Part shown: positions 48,101 to 57,100 of the stretch, one piece after another
Layout: every line of letters starts with the position of its first letter
How positions within the stretch are numbered: position 1 is the stretch's first letter
Assembly (NCBI RefSeq): GCF_000428725.1
Contig: NZ_AUAM01000023.1
Span: 1 to 64,000 of the forward strand
Origin: Psychromonas aquimarina ATCC BAA-1526
Lineage (GTDB): Bacteria > Pseudomonadota > Gammaproteobacteria > Enterobacterales > Psychromonadaceae
Direction: 5' to 3'
DNA length: 64,000 nucleotides
The notes under the pieces: generated by a model
What the model saw: the letters and a program-made list of their open reading frames with translations, nothing else
Databases searched by the model: none
Told to the model about the DNA's origin: nothing
Made by a program: the position numbers and the translations under genes

Positions 48101-51100
48101 ATAACGGAGTCTACCCTGCATCTACAGCTGGCGGTGAATATCAGCTGCAGTTGGAGCTGATTGACAGCCTTGGGCAAAGTGCGAGAAGCACCATTAAGAC
48201 GGTTAACCTGCTTAAAGCACCGAACCAGATCCGCTTTAACAGCGCTGATGCACAGCTTAACCCTAGTCAGGTGAAGCTGGGAGAAAGCCCGATTTACCAG
48301 GTAGAAGTATTAGATACTGCCGGTGTCGGGGTTAAAGGTCAGCAGGTTCGCTGGAGCTTACGAAATACCGATAATGGTAATACGCAGCCGCTGGGAAGCA
48401 GCGCTGCAGGTGAAAAAGGGGCCGCACAGTGGACACTTAATACCCTGTTAGCCGCCCAGAGCTATCAGCTGCAGGCTGAAGTGGCTGACTATCCGTTAAT
48501 TGCAAAAGCGGTTAAGAATGTCGAAGTTAAAGCAGGACAAAGCCGTGCTGTTGAGTTTGGCTACCTGCCGGCTGCAGCCGCAGGCAGCGAGTTTACCTTA
48601 ACAGTGCAGGCATTTGATCAGCTTCATAATGCCGTAACAGACGATAACAGTGCTCAAGTTACGCTGCTGATGCCGAACAGCTCCTTTAAAGTTAAAGCAC
48701 AAAGCAATATTCAACTGAGCCAGGCAGCAAATGGTGCGCAGCAGGCTCTAGTGAGACTTGCAAATGGTCGGGCTAATATTACGGTGCAGGCAAGTACGTT
48801 AGCTGGTTCATATCAGATAGAACTTGAGAGTTCACTAACAGCGCGTTATCAAACATCGCCAAATCAGCAGGCATCAAATATAAATTCAATTCCTGTTGTT
48901 ATCACTGCAGCCGAAGCTGCTGAATTATTGATTTTTGATAATGAAGACAACTTACTAGAGCAGGGAGTCACCGCAGATTTTGGTCAAAAAGATACGGCTC
49001 AGCTTAAGCTGCAGCTGGTAGATGAATTTAAAAATCATGTTGCTTTTGTTGCTGGTGATGAGGCTAATCAAAGTATTAATCTTGAAGTTAGCGGAGCTGG
49101 GCGTATTAATAAAACACCGTTGCAGGCTGCTGTTTCTTTACAGCAGGGGGCCACTGATTTTGAAGTGAGCAGTGATTTAGTTGAAGTCATCGAGCTTTCG
49201 ATAAGTAATGTGCCAGCATCATTAGCGCATATTGATATTAGTTCGTCTTATCAGATCCGCTTTAATAAACAACCGCCGCGTATTATCAAAAGCTGGATGG
49301 CTGCTGATCTCAATGAAACGGCACTTAAACTGTATTTTGAATATGATGAAGAGGTTGAATTAACAGCAGATGCTCTTCAACTTGTCGAGTTTAAGATTAA
49401 TGGTGTTGTACTGCCAGGAACAGCTGAGTTAATCGGTAAACTAGTTGTATTTACTCCTGAAGCTCCTGAGCTGCCGTTTGAATGCTACGAGTTTGAACAT
49501 AGTCAATCTCTAGAGCAAACTTTTGAACTTGAAAGTTCTATGAATTCAGTGCTAATGACATTTGATGACCATGCCAATGCAAAGCAAAATAGTAGCGTGG
49601 GGGTTGGAAATTATTCCGGTTTTAACTTTACAACTAACTTAGCTGTAATAGACACAGTTAATAGCTCATATAATTACGCGGCTGTTAGCGGTGATTTTAC
49701 ATTACTGAATAATACTGGTGGCATTGGTATTATTACTGATGAAAATGGTGCCTATTTCACCTTTGATGGGTTATGGGCGAAAGGTTGGGCAAATACCACC
49801 AGAACAGGAACTTTATCCGGTTATAATAATGGCATTGTAGTTTGGGAAATTGATACAACAATAAATGCTAACTATGTCTTTTTTGCCGCGCAAGCAGGCG
49901 CAATTGATGAGCTGCATTTAGGGTTTGGTAATCACTTCTTAGTAGATAATCTACAACTTAATACTCACGACTCTTCTATCGTGGAACCGCAGAAAGAGAG
50001 TATTTGTAAACCTAGTTTATTAATTTCTGAAACAGGTCCGAAACAGGTACTTGAAGCTAGCCCATTCCAGCTGCCGCTGACGCCAGATTCTGCTTTGGTG
50101 CCATTACAAAGTGCCGCGGTTAAACTCGATGGTGTGCCACAGCCGTTTGAGTGGGAGAAATGCTCAGGTATGAATTGTTCATCGAACGATGCGCGCTGGG
50201 TGAATGTACCTGACTACTCGACAGATCCTGAATTTGTTGATGGGAAACTGGTATTACTTGAGTTAACGGGGCAGTTACAAAATGATCATCCATTAGATGT
50301 CGGTAATCAAATTCAGCTGCAGGTGTTCCGTGCAGGTGAAGATGCTGACGGTGACTCAATTAATAACGAAATTGAGCTGGCACTCGATGGTCTTGATGCA
50401 GCGAAAATCGATTCAGACGGTGACGGTATCAATGATGATTTAGATGATCTTGATGGTGATGGTTTATCTAATGCAGCAGAGCTAGAAGCGGGTACCAAGC
50501 TGGATAATATCGACTCTGATCAGGATGGCTTATCTGATTATGATGAGCTTGAAGTTTATTCATCAAATCCGAATAACAAACACAGTGATAGCGATGGTAT
50601 CGAAGATGGTGAGGAAGTTAACGGCCCTGTTAAATCTGATCCGACTAAAGAAGACTCTGACGGTGATTCGATCCCGGATAACAAGGAGCTTGATTACGGG
50701 CTGGATCCAATGGACCCTGCTGATGCGCAGGCAGATAAAGACGGTGATAACTTAACTAACCTGCAGGAGCACCAGTTAGGCTCTAACTTAAATAACAAAG
50801 ATTCAGATAACGACGGCTTGTCTGATGATAAAGAAGCGGCTGCGGGTACCGGTTTACTTAACCCGGATTCAGATGGTGACGGTCTTAAAGATGGAGAAGA
50901 CAGTAAACCTAAAGAGAAGGACACTAAAGCACCGGTGATTAGCCTGCTGACGCCAACCCAGAGCCAGACCATTTTTAACGATCAAAGCATAGTGCTTGAA
51001 GCGGATGCTACCGATGACGGCCGGGTGACGCAGGTACAGTTTGTGGTTAACGGTATTATTGTTAAAAGCTTTAATAAAGCACCGTACCGTTACGAAATGC

Positions 51101-54100
51101 TGACTTCTGACGGTGACAGCAGTTTAACTGTGCAGGTACTGGCAACCGATACCAATGATAACCAGGGGAGCACGGAAGAACTGTTGTTTAATTTAACTCA
51201 GGATCCGTTAACCCAGGTAACAGGTAAAGTGGTTAATCCAGTTGGCCAAGCAGCTTCTGGTGCGAAAGTAACTGTCGGTTCACAAAGTGCATTAACCTCT
51301 GCGGATGGTGTTTTTGTATTGGATAATATACCGGTTCGCTTTGGAAATGTGCTGGTACATGTTAAGTATGAAATTGAAGAAAATATATGGCTGTTTAGTG
51401 AATCTGCTTTAATAGATCTAAGACCTGCTGGAATTACGGATGTGGGGATTATTACTCTTATCACTCCAAGTACTCAGATAGATTTTGAAAGTGGTAATTT
51501 GGAAACAGAGGCACTTTCTCTTACGCAACTAAGTACGAGTCCATGGCGAATTGATACAACTGCAGTAGGTGCCGGTAGTTTCTCCATTCGTTCTGGTGCG
51601 ATAAGTCATAGTCAGACATCAGGCTTTGAAACGTCTTTAAAAACTCTTGCTGGTGAAGTTAGTTTTCAGCTTAAAGTCAGCTCGGAATCTCGCTATGATT
51701 ATTTACGTTTTTACATTGATGGAGTTGAGAAAGGAAAATGGTCTGGTAGCCAGGGGTATATCACCGTGAAATACCCTGTTTCCTCAGGAAATCACACCTT
51801 TAAATGGCAATATACTAAAGATGGTAGTGTGAGCAGTGGACACGATGCGGCTTGGCTGGATAATATCTATATTCCGTGGGTATCAGATTCCGATTATGAT
51901 GGTATATCAGATAAATGGGAATTAGAGTTTTACGGGCACTTAAATACAGCTTTAACAGAGGATACTGATAATGATGGCCTAAATACCTTACAAGAGTATC
52001 AGTTAAGTACAAACCCTATATTAGTAGATACAGACGGTGACGGACTGCCTGATGGTTGGGAAGTACAAAATAACTTACAGCCTTTGGTGGATGATAGTGG
52101 GCTTGATAATGATGGCGATGGTCAATCTAACTATTTTGAGTATGTACTAGAAACACCTGATCATCCAGTAGCTACCGATCGAGATGGTGACGGCATGACT
52201 GACGTGTGGGAAGTACAGAATAACTTGCAGCCATTAGTGGATGACAGTGCATTAGATGCTGATGAGGATGGTCAATCTAACTATTTTGAGTATGTACTAG
52301 AAACACCTGATCATCCAGTAACTACGGATCGAGATGGTGACGGCATGACTGACGTGTGGGAAGTACAGAATAATTTACAGCCGTTAGTGAATGACAGTGA
52401 ACTGGATAGTGATAAGGATGGTTATTCAAATCTAGGCGAATACCTTGCTGGAACAGATCCGCTTGACAGTGGCGATATACCCGTAATAACAATGATGGAT
52501 TTTGAAAGTGGCAACCTTGCTACGGAACCGTTTTATTTAAATCTATCAGGTGATAAGCCATGGCGAATCAGTAGCGAAGAAGCTGCCTCGGGGACTTTCT
52601 CGCTGCGAACGGGCGAATTGTCTCGTTATGGAGGGCAGTCAATTTTTTCAAGTACAGTGCATAGTATCGGTGGTGTTATCCGCTTTCAGTTAAAGGTTCG
52701 TGGTGAAATGCCTATGTGTTTCTATATTGACGATATATGGCAAGGCTGTTGGTCGAATAAGGAAGAGTTTAGTGAAGTACATTTTTCAGTTACACCGGGT
52801 GTACATATATTTAAATGGATGCTTGACACACATAGCGGCAATATTACTGGTAACGAAACTGCTTGGGTAGATAATATTTCTATTCCCGGTGTTGCTGATT
52901 TTGATGGTGATGGTGTGCTTGATGGCTGGGAATATACTTTTTATGACAGTTTAGATGCTGAAATTAGTGATCATGATGGAGATGAGGATGGTCTTAGTGA
53001 TATTCAGGAAGCTGCTCAAGGCTCCAATCCGACACTGTCTGATACTGATGGTGATGATATGCCTGATGGCTGGGAAGTACAGAATAACTTACAACCGTTA
53101 GTGGATGATAGTGAGCTTGACAGCGATGAGGACGGCTATTCAAATCTAGGCGAATACCTGGCAGGAACAGATCCGCTTGACAGTAGTGATATACCGGTAA
53201 TAACGGTGATGGACTTTGAAAGTGCTAATCTAGCAACAGAGCCTTTTTATATCAGCCAATTAAATAAATATACTCCATGGAAAATAGATAACGTACAAGC
53301 TGCGACAGGGGATTTTTCGCTGCGCTCGGGGTATTTAGACTTTCGAGGAAGGGCTGAAGTTGAAATCCGTGTGAACAGTGTTGGTGGTGTTGTGAGTTTC
53401 GATTTACAAACAATTTCTGAACCTGGAGATGATAGTTATGGTCCTGGAGAATTGTGTTTTTATATTGATGGAGTTGCTGCTGGGGTTGCTACTGGTGAAG
53501 GTGAAGGTGAAGGTGAAGGTGAAGGTGAAAGCCCTCACTGTTGGAATAAACAAGAGTTTACCGAAGTGCAGTCCTTTATTACTGCCGGGGTGCATACTCT
53601 AAAATGGCATTATTCTGTTTACGATCCTTGTGGAGGGGAATGTGGTTATGGACCTCAGCCAGATCTTCATGTTGCCAGAATAGATAATATATCAATTCCA
53701 GCTGTTGCCGATTCAGATGGAGACGGTATAAATGACGGATGGGAATATACTTTTTATGACAGCTTGAATGCTGAAATTGGCGATAATGATGGGGATGAGG
53801 ATGGTCTAAGTGATATTCAGGAAGCGCAGCAAGGTACTGACCCAACACTAGGCGATACCGATGGTGATATGATGCCTGACGGCTGGGAAGTACAGAACAA
53901 CTTAGAACCATTGAAGGATGATCGCGAACTTGACAGTGATGGAGATGGTTTTTCGGCTTTAGCAGAGTATTTTGCTGGGACAGATCCATTTGACAGCAGT
54001 GATATGCCGGTAGCAACAGTGATGGACTTTGAAAGTGGTAATCTAGCGACAGAACCATTTTATATTAATCAATTAAATAAAGATGCTCTATGGGAAATAG

Positions 54101-57100
54101 TTAACGAACCGGTTGATACAGAAAATTTTTCATTACGTTCGAGGGCGGGGAATGAAAAACGCGGGGGAAGATTTGATATTCGAGTGAACAGCAGTGGTGG
54201 TCTTGTTCGTTTCGATTTAAAAAAAATCACGGGTCCTGGTGAATTGTGTTTTTATATGGCTGGTAGACCACCTTACTGCTGGAATGGGCAAGAACTTACC
54301 GAAGTGCAGATTCCTATTGCGTCTGGAGAGCAATTTCTTATGTGGGAATATAATCCTTGTGGAAGGGAGTGTGGTGATACTACTGTCTCTGAGCAGGATA
54401 CTGTTTGGATAGATAATATATCAATCCCAAGTATTGCAGACTCAGATGATGACGGCATAACCGATGGCTGGGAATATACTTTTTATGAAAGTTTAGATGC
54501 TGAAATTAGCGATAGTGATGGAGATGAGGATGGTCTGAGTGATATCCAGGAAGCGGAGCAAGGCACCAACCCGGCACTCGCTGATACAGATGGTGACAGG
54601 ATTCCTGACGGCTGGGAAGTTCAGAATAACTTAAAACCGTTGATGGATGATAGTGAGCTTGACAGTGATGAGGATGATTTTTCAAATTATGAAGAGTACC
54701 TTGCAGGAACAGATCCGCTTGACAGTAGTGATATACCAGTAATAACGGTGATGGATTTTGAAAGTGGCAATCTATCGATAGAGTCATTTTATCTCAACCA
54801 GCTAAGTAGTAGCCAGTGGCGGGTTGTTGACTCCGAAGTAATATCTGGTTCTTTTTCCCTGCGCTCGGGAGAGGTTGATATGGGGGAATCATCGGATATA
54901 GAAACAACAATTATGACTAGTGGTGGCATGCTTAACTTCCAGTTGAATGTTCTTGCGAATAGTTATGGAGTGCTTCTTTTTTACATTGATGGAGTGCGAA
55001 TGGATGAATGGCGTGGGGGGGGAGGTGTTAATGAAGTTAGCTATCCTGTTTCTGCCGGAGAGCATACTTTTAAATGGTCTTATCAAAACTATGAAGCTTT
55101 TCCTCATGATGGTGCCTGGATAGATAATATATCAATTCCAGGTGTTGCTGATTCAGATGGGGACGGTATAAAAGACGGCTGGGAATATACTTTTTATAAT
55201 AGTTTGAATGCTGAAATTAGCGATAATGATGGAGATGAGGATGGCTTAAGTGATATCCAGGAAGCGGAGCAAGGTACTAATCCAGCACTCACTGATACAG
55301 ATGGTGACAGGATGCCTGACGGCTGGGAAGTTCAGAATAACTTAAAACCGTTGATGGATGATAGTGAGCTTGACAGTGATGAGGATGATTACTCAAATTT
55401 AGAAGAGTACCTGGGAGGAACTGAGCCGCTTGACAGCAGTAGCACTCCGATTCGTACTTTAATGGATTTTGAAAGTGGTAATCTAGCGACAGAGCCGTTT
55501 TATCTTAAGCAGTTAAATACGAACCCTTGGCGAATTGATACTAGTGAAATGGACTCTGGCACTTTTTCACTCCGTTCGGGAGAGGGGAATATTAGTAGGC
55601 AGTCGGTTGTTGAGACTACTGTGAACACTAGTGCAGGACTAATGCGCTTTAAGCTAAAAACTCGATCTTGGGGTAGTGAACTGCGTTTTTACATTGATGG
55701 TGTAGAGAAAGGGAAATGGTTCAATGAGCGGGAATTTAACGAAATGAGCTATCCAGTAGCCGCTGGTGTGCATACCTTTAAGTGGGAGTATGAAAAAACT
55801 TCGCCTCCTGAAGTTGATACTGCAGCTTGGATAGATAATATTTATATTCCTGGAATTGCGGATTCAGATGATGATGGAGTGCTTGATAGTTGGGAATATG
55901 CTTTTTATGCACATTTAGATGCTGACTTAACGACCGATAATGATAGAGATGGTTTAAGCGCTTTACAGGAAGCACAGCATAGTATTAACCCAAGATTAAA
56001 CGATACGGATGGTGATGGGATGCCAGACGGCTGGGAGGTACAAAATAACTTTCAGCCTTTGGTACATGACGGTCAGCTTGATAGTGATGATGATGCCTCT
56101 TCAAATTTAGAAGAATATCTGGCTGATACTGACCCGCATGACAGTAGTGAGATGCCGGTAAAAACTTTAATGAATTTTGAAAGTGGTGATCTAGCAGCAG
56201 AGCCTTTTCACCTCTATCAGCTAAGCAGTAACCCATGGCGGATTGTTAACTCTGAGGTGATGTCAGGATCTTTTTCCTTACGTTCAGGAGAAGTCAATAT
56301 AGGGGAGTCATCAGATATTGAAACGACAGTGCTTGCCAGTGGTGGTGCTATTAACTTCCAGCTGAATATTGCATCGAATGGTAGTGCAGGGGTTCGTTTT
56401 TATATTGACGGCGTGGTAAAGAAAGAATGGTGGAGCAACGAAAATGAAGGTATTAGTGAATTTAACTACCCTGTTTCTGTAGGAAAGCATACCTTTAAAT
56501 GGTCTTATGAGAATTACGGATCTCCTTCTAATGATGGTGTCTGGATTGATAATATATCTGTCCCTGGTATTGCCGAGTCAGATGGTGATGGTATTCCCGA
56601 CGTCTGGGAGGTCCAAAATAACTTACAGCCGTTAGTGGATGACAGTGGACTTGATAAGGATGGTGATGGTTTATCAAATTTTGTTGAGTACTTACTCGAA
56701 ACGCCAGAGCACCCTGCTAGTACAGACCAGGACGGTGACGGCATAACTGATGTATGGGAGATACAGCATAATTTAAATCCATTAGTCGATGATAGTGCAT
56801 TAGATTATGACAAAGATGGTTTATCAAATTTTGTTGAGTATTTGCTAGAAACACCTGAGCATTCTCCTAGTGCAGACCAGGACGGTGACGGCATACCTGA
56901 TGTATGGGAAATACAGCATAATTTAAACCCGCTAGTCGTTGACAGTGCATTAGATAATGACGGAGATGGTTTATCAAACCTTTTTGAGTATGTAGCTGAA
57001 ACACCGGGACACTCCAGTACCGCAGACCAAGATGGTGATGGTATGCCAGATGTGTGGGAAGTTCAGCATAATTTGGATCCGTCAGTAAGTGATGGAGAAC

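Noticed and set aside
53579-56236. Minus-strand frames rich in His, Tyr, Leu and Ser opposite the FESGNL modules
   Set aside because: Antisense shadows of Asp/Gly/Glu-rich repeats; they recur in each module and have no ribosome sites.
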